Below are positions 25,751-33,750 of a stretch of DNA of 33,750 nucleotides, piece after piece. The stretch's first letter is position 1; each line of letters opens with the position of its first letter. Origin of the DNA: JAKBCQ01 sp021807585 (GTDB taxonomy: Bacteria; Planctomycetota; Planctomycetia; Isosphaerales; Isosphaeraceae). The translations under genes and the position numbers were made by a program. The notes below the pieces were generated by a model. It saw only the letters and a program-made list of their open reading frames with translations. It was not told the DNA's origin and made no database searches. The DNA lies in the NCBI GenBank assembly GCA_027325115.1, contig DAHWFG010000261.1, positions 1 to 33,750 of the forward strand, read 5' to 3'.

Positions 25751-27490
25751 TTAGTTATCGTGATGCGAGTTTGATTGCGCGGAGGGAGGCTTGAGATTCG
25801 CGGGAGCGAATCGAATCCGCAGCAGCGAGCCCGTATGAGGTCGGAAGTTCTCGTCGACGACCCACGCGTCGCGAACGAGCACGTAAAGCGCGTGATCGGG
25901 GGCGAACGTCAGATCGACGGGCCTTGTAAGCCCGGTTGCGAACGTTTCGACGTTCTTGGGACGATCGGGATCGAGGACGTCGATCCGACCGCGCACAAAA
26001 TCCATAAAAAAATACTCGCCTTGATATCGAGTCGGAAATCCATCCGCTCCGCTTTTGGGGTGGAACGCTCCTCCCGAGATCGAAGCGACCGGATAATAAT
26101 AAATCGGCGCGTGAAATCTTGGATCGGTCGTCGGTCCTTCGCTCGCCGGCCAACCGTAGTTCGCTCCGGCGAACGCCTCGTTCACCTCTTCCCAGGTTCC
26201 TTGACCGACGTCGTTGATGAGGATCCGTCCGGTCTCGGGTTGAACCGCGAACGTGAACGGATTGCGGAGGCCGAGAGCCCAAATCGAGCGATATTTGCCT
26301 TGAGCCGTGCGATAAAACGGGTTGTCCTCGGGGATTGAACCGTCGGTGTTGATTCGCAGCAATTTGCCGAGGAGCGAGTTCATCGCCTGAGCCGGACTCC
26401 CCGCGGTCTGTTCGCCGACTCCGACATAAAGCTTGCCGTCCTTGCCGAAGTGGATCGCCCCTCCCTGGTGTCCCGGGTTTGTTTGTTCGTCCCCCTCGAA
26501 GAGAACGCGTTCGCTTCCTGGAGCCGCGATATCGCCCGCGGCGGTGAATCGACTGATCCGGTGATGTGGAAACGGTCGAAGTTTTACATGGTTGATGTAA
26601 ACGAATCGGTTGGTGGAGAAAGTCGGATCGAGTGCGATTCCGATCACCCCTCGTTCCCATCGGCTATCGACATCGATCGTCAGGAACGGTTTGGGTAAAA
26701 GGGAGCCGTTTTTGACGACGCGGATCGATCCCGTTTGTTCGCAGACGAAGATCGCGCCGTCGGGGGCGATCGCCAGCGCCGTGGCGCCGGTGATTCCCGT
26801 TGCGATCCGATCGACGACGAAGCCCGCGGGAAGCGAGATCGATCCGAGCGGGTCGCTCCCCGCGGAGGCTTGTCCCGCGGGTCGGAGGGTTTCGAGAAAA
26901 GCGATCAGATCGGTGAAATCATCATGCGAGAGATTTGTGACGAGATCGCTCGGCATGATCGAGGCTTCGCCGGTTTTCCGTTCGTCGATTTCCGACTTGA
27001 GAATTTGATGAAGTTTTCCGTCGGCATCGACCAGCGTCAGATCGCGATCCGATTCTCCTTTGACGATTCCCGTTAGGATGCGACCGTCGCTTCGCGCGAT
27101 GATCGTCGTCCTGTATCCTTCGACGATCGAGCGCGACGGTTCGAGGATCGATTCGCAAAGTAAACTACGTTGATATTTGCCGCCGATATTGGAGAGATCG
27201 GGACCTATGTTTCCTCCATCTCCGCGCGCTTTATGGCAGCGACCGCAACCGAGGTTTTTGGCGTCGAAGAAGAGTTTTCCGCCTTGTTTTGAATCTCCCG
27301 GGTGGTCGAGCGCGTAGCGGGTGAAAGCCGAGGCGTCAAAGGGTTTGGTCGTGTTCTTGGCCGCGGGGGGCGCGCCGCGAGAATCGTGAGGCGAACCGGA
27401 TGATCCGATAAGGATCGCCGTCGCGATCAGTGTGATCGCTGGAAGTTCGAGGATGAAGGCTCGCAAGGCGCGATGACGATCGTTGGGCAT
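25751..27490 (-). CDS. CxxCH haem-domain / PQQ-type sugar dehydrogenase fusion
   Basis: The 579-residue exported protein has a hydrophobic N-terminal segment (about 15-30) that serves as a signal or anchor. A small cytochrome-type domain follows at 65-205, with GCGRCHKARGDGGNIGPDL (Cys82, Cys85, His86) and a possible axial Met179 in SIMPSDL. This pattern matches the TIGR02603 'Pirellula/Verrucomicrobium' haem-binding domain. From about 215 to the end it is a six-bladed glucose/sorbosone dehydrogenase-like propeller: GVIGIALDPTF, NPGHQGGAIHFG with the likely catalytic His, LGLRNPFTF and ANYGWP. Family members use PQQ to oxidise aldose sugars and pass electrons to a cytochrome, so the fusion joins donor and acceptor. 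It acts in the periplasm. ATG 27488-27490 has AAGG 9 bases upstream. Confidence 0.93.
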   Translation of the reverse strand: MPNDRHRALRAFILELPAITLIATAILIGSSGSPHDSRGAPPAAKNTTKPFDASAFTRYALDHPGDSKQGGKLFFDAKNLGCGRCHKARGDGGNIGPDLSNIGGKYQRSLLCESILEPSRSIVEGYRTTIIARSDGRILTGIVKGESDRDLTLVDADGKLHQILKSEIDERKTGEASIMPSDLVTNLSHDDFTDLIAFLETLRPAGQASAGSDPLGSISLPAGFVVDRIATGITGATALAIAPDGAIFVCEQTGSIRVVKNGSLLPKPFLTIDVDSRWERGVIGIALDPTFSTNRFVYINHVKLRPFPHHRISRFTAAGDIAAPGSERVLFEGDEQTNPGHQGGAIHFGKDGKLYVGVGEQTAGSPAQAMNSLLGKLLRINTDGSIPEDNPFYRTAQGKYRSIWALGLRNPFTFAVQPETGRILINDVGQGTWEEVNEAFAGANYGWPASEGPTTDPRFHAPIYYYPVASISGGAFHPKSGADGFPTRYQGEYFFMDFVRGRIDVLDPDRPKNVETFATGLTRPVDLTFAPDHALYVLVRDAWVVDENFRPHTGSLLRIRFAPANLKPPSAQSNSHHDN

Positions 27491-27649
27491 GAGCGAAACC
27501 TTAATCGACGGAATCGGCGGGCCAAGGACATCCTCTGAAATCTTCGGTTCGTCTGCAAGCGGCGAGTGGAGATCGGAGAGTTAAAAGACGAAAAACATCG
27601 GCGCGACATGCGAGACGGAAATTGATAATATTAATGTATTGTTGTGTCG

Positions 27650-28498
27650 CTATAAGCATGCGATCCAGTTTTCGTCGACGGAAATCATCTCGACCATTTC
27701 GATGCGAATTCCGAGCTTGTGTTTTTTCATCAAATCGCACAAGAGATCTCCGTCGATCAGATCGATCGAGGGAGCTCCGTCGCGCGTCGCCTCGCGTTTC
27801 GCGTCGGCGCTGAAAGTTCCCGTGGTGATGATCAATCCTTTGTCGGTTCTTCCCACCATGGCGCCTCGGAAATCTCGAACAGTTGCCGCGCCGACGGTTC
27901 CCCGGTATCGCTTGCACTGGAAGAAGACCTGAAAAGAGAGGAGGTTTATCCGTAGCACTCCGACCCCGTCGATTCCTCCGTCCCCTGAGCGCCCCGAAAC
28001 CTCAACCTTGATAAACCCGGCTTCGCGAAGAATCCGTTGCGCAAGACGTTCAAACGCGTCGGGTTTTAGGGTGAGAATAGCGTTGATCAGCTTATCTTTC
28101 CATGATTCTTGAGAATCGGTATCGGAATTCGGAGATTCTTTCTGTTGAACAACTAGAATTGGTTTTATTTGTGCGGTCTGATCGCGAACGAGCTTCGGGA
28201 TTTGTTCGCATCCGGCCTTGGTTAAAGATTCGCCGTATTTTGTCAGCGTCCAGACGCCGCGGGTAGCGTTCTCGATCGATCCTGATTTTTTGAGATAAGT
28301 TTTCGCCCAGCCGAGTCGATATGAGAGTTGCGATTGAATGCCGTTCGTATGCGGGATCGACTGGACGGCCTCGGGGATTCCCTCGATCTCGATGATTTTT
28401 TCGAGCAATTCGTCATTGGCGGCCGATCCGCCTAATGCTTTAAGAGCCTTCAGCGCCGGCCAAAGCAGATCGGAATAAGTCGGAACATTTGGCGGCAT
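27650..28498 (-). CDS. Mrr-type restriction endonuclease
   Basis: The 282-residue protein has a winged-helix N-terminal domain of the Mrr_N kind (about 5-90: PTYSDLLWPALKALK, YRLGWAKTYLKKSG, GVWTLTKYGE) and a C-terminal Mrr catalytic domain (about 145-270). The catalytic pattern is complete: Glu150 (AFERLAQRIL), Asp177 in SGDGGIDG and Gln194-x-Lys196 in FQCKRYRG, followed by VRDFRGAMVGR, ITTGTFS and IDLIDG. Mrr enzymes cut DNA carrying foreign methylation (type IV restriction). No methyltransferase lies beside it, as expected for a modification-dependent enzyme. ATG 28496-28498 has no strong ribosome site. A YhcG-like nuclease sits 2.6 kb away. Confidence 0.93.
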   Translation of the reverse strand: MPPNVPTYSDLLWPALKALKALGGSAANDELLEKIIEIEGIPEAVQSIPHTNGIQSQLSYRLGWAKTYLKKSGSIENATRGVWTLTKYGESLTKAGCEQIPKLVRDQTAQIKPILVVQQKESPNSDTDSQESWKDKLINAILTLKPDAFERLAQRILREAGFIKVEVSGRSGDGGIDGVGVLRINLLSFQVFFQCKRYRGTVGAATVRDFRGAMVGRTDKGLIITTGTFSADAKREATRDGAPSIDLIDGDLLCDLMKKHKLGIRIEMVEMISVDENWIACL

Positions 28499-28571
28499 GA
28501 TTACGTACCGAAGCAGTCGAAGAATAAATAACGGAGTGAATCGATCATCGGTGCAATCGATATCACGAGAT

Positions 28572-28613
28572 CGTCCCCCCGCCCGAATTGAAGGGTTCGA
28601 CCCGGGCGGGGAC
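28572..28613 (-). terminator. GC-rich hairpin downstream of the FKBP gene
   Basis: CCCCGCCCG (28577-28585) pairs perfectly with CGGGCGGGG (28603-28611) around a 17-base loop, and the flanking CGTC and GACG can extend the stem with a 2-base bulge. It lies 21 bases past the stop of the leftward FKBP gene. No T-run follows on either strand, so a Rho-independent terminator is uncertain. Confidence 0.4.
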
Positions 28614-28633
28614 GCGTGATCTTTATATTGACA

Positions 28634-29206
28634 TTAATGAATATCTAGAAGTTCGACCTCGAACACGAGTTCGGCGTTGGGGGGAATTTTGGGAGGGCGC
28701 CCCTCCTTGCCGTAGGCTTTCTCGGGTGGAATCACCGCTTGGCGAGTTTCGCCGATCTTCATCCCCGTCACAAGTTCGTCCCAGCCCTTGATCACTTGGC
28801 CCGAGCCGATGCGGAACCGGAACGGCTCGTTGCGCTCACGCGAGCTGTCGAACCTGCGACCATTCATCAATCGACCGATATAATGAACGACGACCTCGTC
28901 GCCCGCTTTCACGCGTCGGCTCCCCTCCCCTTTCTTATTAATCGTATACGCCATTCCCCCTTCGGTCGTGCCGATTTCTTGCGGCTTCGTCGTTTGGAGA
29001 TCGGGGGTCTTGACGTTTTCGGGCAGTTCGGAGGGCTCGACCGCGACCTCGTTCGCCGATTCTCCCGCGGCCATCGATTCATCGGCGCCTTCGGGAATCA
29101 CCGGAGGAGAATCGATCCCGGGCGGATTTAACGTTTTCACGTCGGGAGGTTGGCAGCCCGAAACCGCGATCAGCGCCAAGGCCGCCGCGGCGATCAGAGA
29201 CTTCAT
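28634..29206 (-). CDS. FKBP-type peptidyl-prolyl isomerase lipoprotein
   Basis: The start is ATG 29204-29206, chosen because a lipoprotein signal follows at once (MKSLIAAAALALIAVSGC, lipidated Cys18) and GGAG lies 8 bases upstream; the frame is open further up but without signal. Of 190 residues, about 20-85 are a Pro/Glu-rich linker. The rest is a complete FKBP domain: VKAGDEVVVHYIGRLMNG, RRFDSSRERNEPFRFRIG, QVIKGWDELVTGMKIGE, PPEKAYGKEG and PNAELVFEVELL. It would speed proline isomerisation of folding proteins in the periplasm, tethered to a membrane. It is the only gene of its unit, with a hairpin just downstream. Confidence 0.95.
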   Translation of the reverse strand: MKSLIAAAALALIAVSGCQPPDVKTLNPPGIDSPPVIPEGADESMAAGESANEVAVEPSELPENVKTPDLQTTKPQEIGTTEGGMAYTINKKGEGSRRVKAGDEVVVHYIGRLMNGRRFDSSRERNEPFRFRIGSGQVIKGWDELVTGMKIGETRQAVIPPEKAYGKEGRPPKIPPNAELVFEVELLDIH

Positions 29207-29340
29207 GCCTGTTGCTCCAAGATACTCAATAATATAAGTGATAACGCGTGTATCGATGAGTCGGCCGTTTCCGCCTCGTTCCATTCATTATGACGAAGCG
29301 GAGGCTCGGCGCGAATCGGTCGGTCAAGAAAACACGCGTG

Positions 29341-30042
29341 TTAGAGTTTCAGGCGAATGAGGGTCGCGGCGATTCGGCCCGAGAGGCAAACGTCGATATC
29401 GCCGCCGGGACGTCGCGCCCTGCCGTGGTAATCTCCCTGATAGCTCGCGAATCCCCCCTCGACGAGATAAGAGAGTGGAAGCGGCGAGAGATCGAGTTCG
29501 CAATAGACGACTTCGGGAAAGTCGTCGCCCGATTCGCGATGGGGAAAATTGACGTTCCAGAACGCGCCTCGTTCGATTGGTTTTTCAAGCAACTTGCGCA
29601 GGACGTCGGCGGCCCAGCGTTCGGTTTGGTTCCAATCGACCTCGCGGTCGCGGGCGATATAGCGAGAAAACGCGATCGACGGCAGTCCATGAAGGACGGC
29701 CTCACGCGCCGCGGCGACGGTTCCAGAATGGTAGACGTCGACCCCTAAATTGCCGCCCGCATTGATCCCTGAAAGGACGATTGTGGCCTCGGGAACGAGG
29801 AAATCGATCGCCATCCGCGCGCAATCGGCGGGTGTTCCGTCGATCGCGTAATCGCCGTCGTCGAGGTTGTGGATTGCGATCGAGCGTCCCGTGCTGACAG
29901 CGTGACCGCAACCCGAGCGAGGCCCGGAAGGCGCCACGACGCGGCAGAGCCCCAGATCGCCTACCGCTCGTTTTAACGCATCGAGGCCCGGCGCTCCGGC
30001 GCCGTCGTCGTTGGTCAACACCATGATCCGCGATTCAGCCAT
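29341..30042 (-). CDS. surE: SurE 5'-nucleotidase / survival protein
   Basis: SurE removes the phosphate from nucleoside 5'- and 3'-monophosphates in the cytoplasm and helps stationary-phase survival. From ATG 30040-30042 the product is 233 residues and opens MAESRIMVLTNDDG; Asp12-Asp13 and Asn94 in LSGINAGGNLG are the metal ligands. VVAPSGPRSGCGHAVS and YHSGTVAAAREA are further family marks. The ribosome site GAGGGG lies 8 bases before this ATG; a start 33 bases earlier adds residues that relatives lack. The protein ends near residue 230, near the usual length of about 250. No pcm or rpoS homologue is adjacent. Confidence 0.95.
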   Translation of the reverse strand: MAESRIMVLTNDDGAGAPGLDALKRAVGDLGLCRVVAPSGPRSGCGHAVSTGRSIAIHNLDDGDYAIDGTPADCARMAIDFLVPEATIVLSGINAGGNLGVDVYHSGTVAAAREAVLHGLPSIAFSRYIARDREVDWNQTERWAADVLRKLLEKPIERGAFWNVNFPHRESGDDFPEVVYCELDLSPLPLSYLVEGGFASYQGDYHGRARRPGGDIDVCLSGRIAATLIRLKL

Positions 30043-30259
30043 CTCGTGTCCCCTCGCTCCATCGTCGCGCGACACCCGGTCGCTTTCCTTGCAGGGCGAC
30101 CTCGCCGCTCGATCCGTCGACCGTCGGTTGGATCACACGGAAACGTCGCTTGATCGACCCTGATCGATCTTATCCGGATTTGAGGCCGGCTGCGAACCCG
30201 ATTGGGCTCGTTCGTGACATAAAAATCGACGAATGAAACGCGAAAGCGGCGGAGGGTCG

Positions 30260-30288
30260 TTGACTTTAAGCCTCGCGATTGATAAAGT
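30260..30288 (+). promoter_or_regulatory. Sigma70-like promoter for tRNA-Ala
   Basis: TTGACT at 30260-30265 and TAAAGT at 30283-30288 are separated by exactly 17 bases, and the tRNA begins 18 bases after the -10 box, so transcription would start a few bases before the mature 5' end. Confidence 0.6.
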
Positions 30289-30305
30289 TCGTTCGTTGTG
30301 TCTCC

Positions 30306-30380
<75 letters not shown>

Positions 30381-30530
30381 CGCGTCCTGTTTCCTTTCGT
30401 GACATCGATTCTTAGATGAATTCCCGGTTCGGTGACATCGTCGTCAACGAATTTTCCGTCGCGGCTTGATCGGTTCAGACCAGTTTCGCGACGTCACCAG
30501 GATTTCGCATCGTCGGTGGAGGCCGATTAC

Positions 30531-30830
30531 TTGAAGCCTGAAAAAACATCCGAATCACCCGTGCGCATCATCGGCAGTCGCGATCTGCATCGCAATTTAC
30601 CGACGATCCTCCGCGAACTCGAACGCCGTGAGGTGCGCTATGTCCTCACGGTACACGGCAAGCCGAGAGCCGTGCTCGTAGGCGCCGAGCCGTATCTCGA
30701 TCTCATCGGCGAGAACACCAACCCCAGCGAGGCGATCATCAACCTGCAATTGAGCGCGCTAATGGGTAAAGGGATACGCCCGCGTAAAGTTAAAAAACTG
30801 GAACAAGTGCTGGATAGTAACGGCGATTGA
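30531..30830 (+). CDS. Phd/YefM-type antitoxin-like protein, orphan
   Basis: The core RIIGSRDLHRNLPTILREL and the strand VLTVHGKPRAVLVGAEPYL are those of Phd/YefM antitoxins, which bind DNA through the N-terminal part and neutralise a toxin with a C-terminal tail. I chose TTG 30531 because GGAGG at 30518-30522 lies 8 bases before it, giving 99 residues; a GTG at 30432 is in frame but has no ribosome site and adds residues unlike the family. The C-terminal stretch after EPYLDLI is longer than in YefM and basic (RPRKVKKLEQ). No toxin-like reading frame follows: only about 95 bases remain before the convergent DedA stop, and a tRNA lies upstream. It may be a solitary regulator or act on a toxin elsewhere. 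Confidence 0.7.
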   Translation: MKPEKTSESPVRIIGSRDLHRNLPTILRELERREVRYVLTVHGKPRAVLVGAEPYLDLIGENTNPSEAIINLQLSALMGKGIRPRKVKKLEQVLDSNGD

Positions 30831-30924
30831 TCCGATCCTCTTCCCCCCTCTCTTGTCTCTTCCGATCTCGTCGATCGGCTTCGTCGTTTCCCAATGACGA
30901 TTTGGAAGTTCATCCCGCCTTGAT

Positions 30925-31602
30925 TTAAGCGTCTTGCCGTGTGGGAACCGCATGAGCTTGATCCAAGGGGGGCGCGACGGCCGATCGTTTTCTCAGTCGA
31001 TTACGAACGATCGGAACGAGCCCCGGAAGAATCGACACAAAGACGACGACGACGATGATCATTTCCAGCCGCTTCATCGCCGACGGGAAAATGCGTCCCA
31101 GGTAATAACCCGTCAGCGTCATCCCCGTCACCCAGCCGAGCCCGCCGAAAACATTATACATCAAAAAGTGCTTGTAATCCATCTTTCCCATGCCGGCGAC
31201 GACCGGGGCGAACGTTCGGACGATCGGCACGAATCGCGCCAGCACGATCGTCTTGCCGCCATGACGCTCGTAAAATTCATGCGCCTCGCGCAGGTGCGCC
31301 GGATTGAATAGAAACGACTTCTCGCGGTTGAAAAGTTTGGGGCCGGTATGATAGCCGATCCAGTAGCCGACGGTATCGCCGATAATCGCCGCTGGAACCA
31401 AGAATAAGTTCAACAATAAAATATTAAGATGTCCTTGCGACGCGAACAGTCCCGCGGTCACGAGCAAAGAATCCCCCGGCAGGCAAAACCCGATCAGGAG
31501 CCCCGTCTCGGTAAAGACGATCAGCGTCATCAGCACGTAGCCCCCCTGGACGAGGTGCTCGGGCTTGAAAAATTTGAGAATCGGCTGCAGCGCTTCGAGC
31601 AC
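30925..31602 (-). CDS. DedA-family membrane protein
   Basis: The 225-residue protein is a DedA/SNARE-associated (VTT) membrane protein; relatives flip lipids such as undecaprenyl phosphate and are needed for membrane charge and division. Typical segments are VFTETGLLIGFCLPGDSLL, FLVPAAIIGDTVGYWIGY, the amphipathic stretch FYERHGGKTIVLARFVPIVR and FGGLGWVTGMTLTGYYLG. The start is GTG 31600-31602 with AGGGG 8 bases upstream. The basic tail after residue 200 is not conserved. It lies about 160 bases downstream of exbD in the same direction, separated by an AT-rich patch, so separate transcription is plausible. Confidence 0.93.
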   Translation of the reverse strand: MLEALQPILKFFKPEHLVQGGYVLMTLIVFTETGLLIGFCLPGDSLLVTAGLFASQGHLNILLLNLFLVPAAIIGDTVGYWIGYHTGPKLFNREKSFLFNPAHLREAHEFYERHGGKTIVLARFVPIVRTFAPVVAGMGKMDYKHFLMYNVFGGLGWVTGMTLTGYYLGRIFPSAMKRLEMIIVVVVFVSILPGLVPIVRNRLRKRSAVAPPLDQAHAVPTRQDA

Positions 31603-31759
31603 GTCGTTTCCCCTGGTGAATGAATCAAATCGTGTCGTGATTTAACCCGAATGCTTTCGGCGACCGTCGATCCGCGCGGTTCGATCGCTTTCCGCGGCGC
31701 GGGTCGACCGCGTCTTTCCATCCGATACAATCAAATCAAAATAGAATATCACAATACTC

Positions 31760-32173
31760 TCACCTGGACTCGAGCGGACGGACGGGGAGCCTCACCCCGA
31801 CGATCCCGGCCGATTCGCACGCCGAGAGGACGTCGGCGAGATGTTGATAATCGAGCTTGCCGTCGCCTCGAACCAATACCCCCTGATCGGCGTACCGCGC
31901 CTTCGCCGCCTTGAGAAAATCGACGAGTTCGGCGAGATCGAGCGTCTTTTCCCCAACCGCGATCTTGCCCGGCGCCAGGATAGTTAAAACCAGGTCGTCG
32001 GGCGCCTGGGTGAGCGGCGCGGCGTCCGAGACCTCGGGAACTTTCACCGAAAATTGATTTTCATCCCAATCATATAATTGAGTGGCCGCCATAAAGAAGA
32101 CGAGCAGGCAGAGAAGGACGTCGACCATCGGCGTCATATTGATGAACGGGGGGTCGTCGTGGCGATCGCGCAT
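31760..32173 (-). CDS. exbD: ExbD/TolR-type biopolymer transport protein
   Basis: This 137-residue protein couples the proton motive force to outer-membrane work with an ExbB/TolQ partner. Its single transmembrane helix starts INMTPMVDVLLCLLVFF, with the essential proton-carrying Asp18, and its periplasmic part carries VLVRGDGKLDYQHLADVL, the usual ExbD end. ATG 32171-32173. The partner gene lies 154 bases upstream in the same direction. No TonB, TolA or receptor is in the window, so whether it is an Exb or Tol system cannot be decided. Confidence 0.93.
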   Translation of the reverse strand: MRDRHDDPPFINMTPMVDVLLCLLVFFMAATQLYDWDENQFSVKVPEVSDAAPLTQAPDDLVLTILAPGKIAVGEKTLDLAELVDFLKAAKARYADQGVLVRGDGKLDYQHLADVLSACESAGIVGVRLPVRPLESR

Positions 32174-32327
32174 TCCCGTTTGATCCTGATCAAAATCAAT
32201 GGAAAAGAAAACGTGTGGAAATCTTTGTTATGGGCCGTCGTTTCGCCGCCGGTCCGCCGGAGAGCCCTGGAATTCTCGCCACGATCGAACGCGACTCCGC
32301 CCCCTACCCTACCCTTCGGGAATCGGG

Positions 32328-33215
32328 CTAGATCGCCCGTGTTTCGTGCCTTACGTGATCACCCGTGGTCATCCCGGGTCGACGTTCCACCGCGGGGCGA
32401 GCCGATTCGGCGGCGACGAGGTCGATCACGCGAAGCGTTTGGCGGTCGAGCTCGCGCGCCGCGATATCGAGCCGACCAAGGAGAAAGTAGTACATGATGA
32501 CCGAGACGATCGCGATCGCCAGACCGAACGCGGTCGTAACGAGCGCCAGGCTGATGCCGTGCGCCAGGGCCGATCCTCGCGCCGCGCCCACCTTGCCGCC
32601 GAGAGCCTCGAACGATTCAATAATGCCGATCACGGTTCCAAGCAAGCCAAGCAGCGGAGCGAGAGTCGCGGCGCCGTTGAGCACGCGGACGTTCCGTTTG
32701 AGATCCGCGATCTCGACTCCGATATCGTGGTCGATCGCCTGGCGAATCGCCGCCGAAGGCTGACCCCAATACCGCACGACCTGGCCGAATACACGCGCCG
32801 CGGGGCTTTCATTGGCGCGACAAAGTTCGGTCGCACGCTCGCGGTCGAGCTTGCCGCCTGCGAGCCGTTCGATAAACCGATTGACGAAATCTTTAGGTAC
32901 GATCCGTTCCCGTCGTAACGCCACCAACCGTTCGAGAGCGAAGCCGAGCGTCACGATCGAACAGATCCCCAGCGGCCATAACAGCGGATTCGCCTGGGTG
33001 AGTATCGCGACGATATCGCCCCGGCCGACCTTCGCCGCCGATTTTGAAGCGTTTGAACCCGACTTCGTAGCCGATTTCGAGCCCGCTTTAATTGCGACCG
33101 CCTTGCCGCTCGACGCGGGTTGATCCTGGTGCGCCCGGCAAAAAGCCCCGGTCGCCGGCAATAACGCCGCGACGATCGCCAATTCCACCACGATCCGGCG
33201 CCGTCGACGATCCAT
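32328..33215 (-). CDS. exbB: ExbB/TolQ/MotA-type proton channel protein
   Basis: The 295-residue protein forms the ion channel with ExbD. An N-terminal signal-like helix (about 9-27) is followed by a Lys/Ser/Ala-rich linker (about 30-65), then a transmembrane helix (LLWPLGICSIVTLGFALERLV), a long cytoplasmic loop (ELCRANESPAARVF, IGVEIADLKRNVRVLNGAA) and the paired helices LLGLLGTVIGIIESF and ISLALVTTAFGLAIAI. The extra N-terminal helix plus linker occurs in environmental ExbB proteins. ATG 33213-33215; a near-consensus promoter lies 65 bases upstream. The C-terminal tail after DLVAAESA is unconserved. Confidence 0.93.
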   Translation of the reverse strand: MDRRRRRIVVELAIVAALLPATGAFCRAHQDQPASSGKAVAIKAGSKSATKSGSNASKSAAKVGRGDIVAILTQANPLLWPLGICSIVTLGFALERLVALRRERIVPKDFVNRFIERLAGGKLDRERATELCRANESPAARVFGQVVRYWGQPSAAIRQAIDHDIGVEIADLKRNVRVLNGAATLAPLLGLLGTVIGIIESFEALGGKVGAARGSALAHGISLALVTTAFGLAIAIVSVIMYYFLLGRLDIAARELDRQTLRVIDLVAAESARPAVERRPGMTTGDHVRHETRAI

Positions 33216-33621
33216 CAGATGTTCCTGCGTTTACGTGTATTTCGACGTCGATAACAGTTCATCCCCGCCAAGAGTTACGATCATACCCCGAACAAACCGG
33301 CTGTCAATCTCTCTCGCATCATGAGGATTATCATAAGATTGTTTATGATATTTGAGACTTTCGACGTCGAGAGGGGGTTGCGAGCCGAGAGTAATCGTCG
33401 ATTTCGATCGGGTTTTTGCGGATCGGGGTTCGCGGGAGCGGGCGGGTTCGTAAAAAATCGGTTATGGAGGGGGTCGCCGCTACTTCGGCGGGTCGATCGG
33501 TGTTAATAATGTGCGAGTCCCGGCGATACCACCTGAAGTTGCGCCATCGGCGGATTCGACGCGAATTCGCGGGCGATCGTAAATTGTGTCGCCGGCATTT
33601 TGCCTTGGGAGGACGAATCCG
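33216..33621. other. Divergent intergenic region
   Basis: About 400 bases between exbB (leftward) and the exported-protein gene (rightward). It holds the exbB promoter (33280-33307). For the rightward gene I find AT-rich patches near 33330-33350 and 33500 but no convincing hexamer pair. Confidence 0.5.
33280..33307 (-). promoter_or_regulatory. Near-consensus sigma70 promoter for exbB
   Basis: Read leftward, TTGACA (33307-33302) and TATGAT (33285-33280) are 16 bases apart, the best promoter match in the window. Transcription would start near 33273, about 58 bases before the exbB ATG, and could continue into exbD. Confidence 0.65.
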
Positions 33622-33750
33622 ATGAAGAAGCGTCGCGCGTTTCCGCTCGTTTTGATCGCGGGCTTCGTGGCCCTCGCCGTCGTCGGCGTGCCAGTGCTCG
33701 CCGACGAGTTGCTTGGCGTGCTCACGAAAGTGAACATCGAAGGCAAGAAG
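33622..33750 (+). CDS. Exported protein, 3' part outside the window
   Basis: The frame opens at ATG 33622 after a strong ribosome site (GGGAGG, about 9 bases upstream) and runs off the window after 43 codons. The visible part is a classic signal peptide, MKKRRAFPLVLIAG with a hydrophobic core ending VLADELLG, so the product is exported. The following residues VLTKVNIEGKK look like the start of small beta-rich periplasmic proteins seen in planctomycetes, but too little is present to name a family. Confidence 0.8.
   Translation, partial: MKKRRAFPLVLIAGFVALAVVGVPVLADELLGVLTKVNIEGKK

Overview
The window looks like chromosomal DNA of a planctomycete, possibly from the Isosphaera/Singulisphaera side of the phylum. 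The phylum is an inference and the family is a guess. The reasons are two sulfatase-superfamily proteins, a cytochrome-type CxxCH domain of the Pirellula/Verrucomicrobium kind fused to a sugar dehydrogenase, several orphan polytopic glycosyltransferase-like membrane proteins, loosely packed single genes, and GC-rich DNA full of GATCG with short AT-rich islands between genes. I saw no phage, transposase, CRISPR array or rRNA.

Layout. 1-7 kb: the 3' part of a sulfatase-like hydrolase (cut by the window edge), a very large disordered lipoprotein, a stand-alone cyclic-nucleotide-binding-fold protein and a GT-C-like membrane protein. 7-12.5 kb: a secreted formylglycine-type sulfatase, a radical SAM protein, a second GT-C-like membrane protein and a small membrane protein. 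12.7-17.6 kb: a nucleotide-sugar dehydrogenase facing a pyrimidine operon pyrR-pyrB-pyrC. 18-23.2 kb: a polysaccharide export and assembly block with an ABC permease (Wzm-like), an ABC ATPase (Wzt-like), a two-domain GT2-GT4 glycosyltransferase with an acidic repeat at its N-terminus, and, facing it, a GT4 glycosyltransferase broken by one in-frame TAG. 23.4-28.5 kb: a YhcG/DUF1016 PD-(D/E)xK nuclease carrying internal palindromic repeats, a peroxiredoxin, a haem-domain/PQQ-type sugar dehydrogenase fusion and an Mrr-type restriction endonuclease. 28.6-33.7 kb: an FKBP lipoprotein, SurE, tRNA-Ala(GGC), an orphan Phd/YefM antitoxin-like gene, a DedA membrane protein, ExbD and ExbB, and the first 43 codons of an exported protein.

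How the genes work together. The nucleotide-sugar dehydrogenase would supply an acidic sugar precursor, the glycosyltransferases would build a chain, and the Wzm/Wzt-like pair would export it, so 12.7-23.2 kb reads as a surface-polysaccharide region interrupted by pyrimidine genes. pyrR, pyrB and pyrC are co-directional and make early de novo UMP synthesis enzymes. The two nucleases (YhcG-like and Mrr-like) sit about 2.6 kb apart on either side of ordinary metabolic genes, which is suggestive of, but not proof of, a small defence neighbourhood.

Most eye-catching observations: the single amber codon in an otherwise intact glycosyltransferase; a 29-base perfect palindrome and a shorter cousin inside the YhcG-like nuclease gene; a threonine where sulfatases have Cys/Ser; the acidic 24-base tandem repeat on the GT2-GT4 fusion; and a promoter for pyrR so close to the start that a PyrR-type attenuator has no room. 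I found no clearly new multi-gene system.
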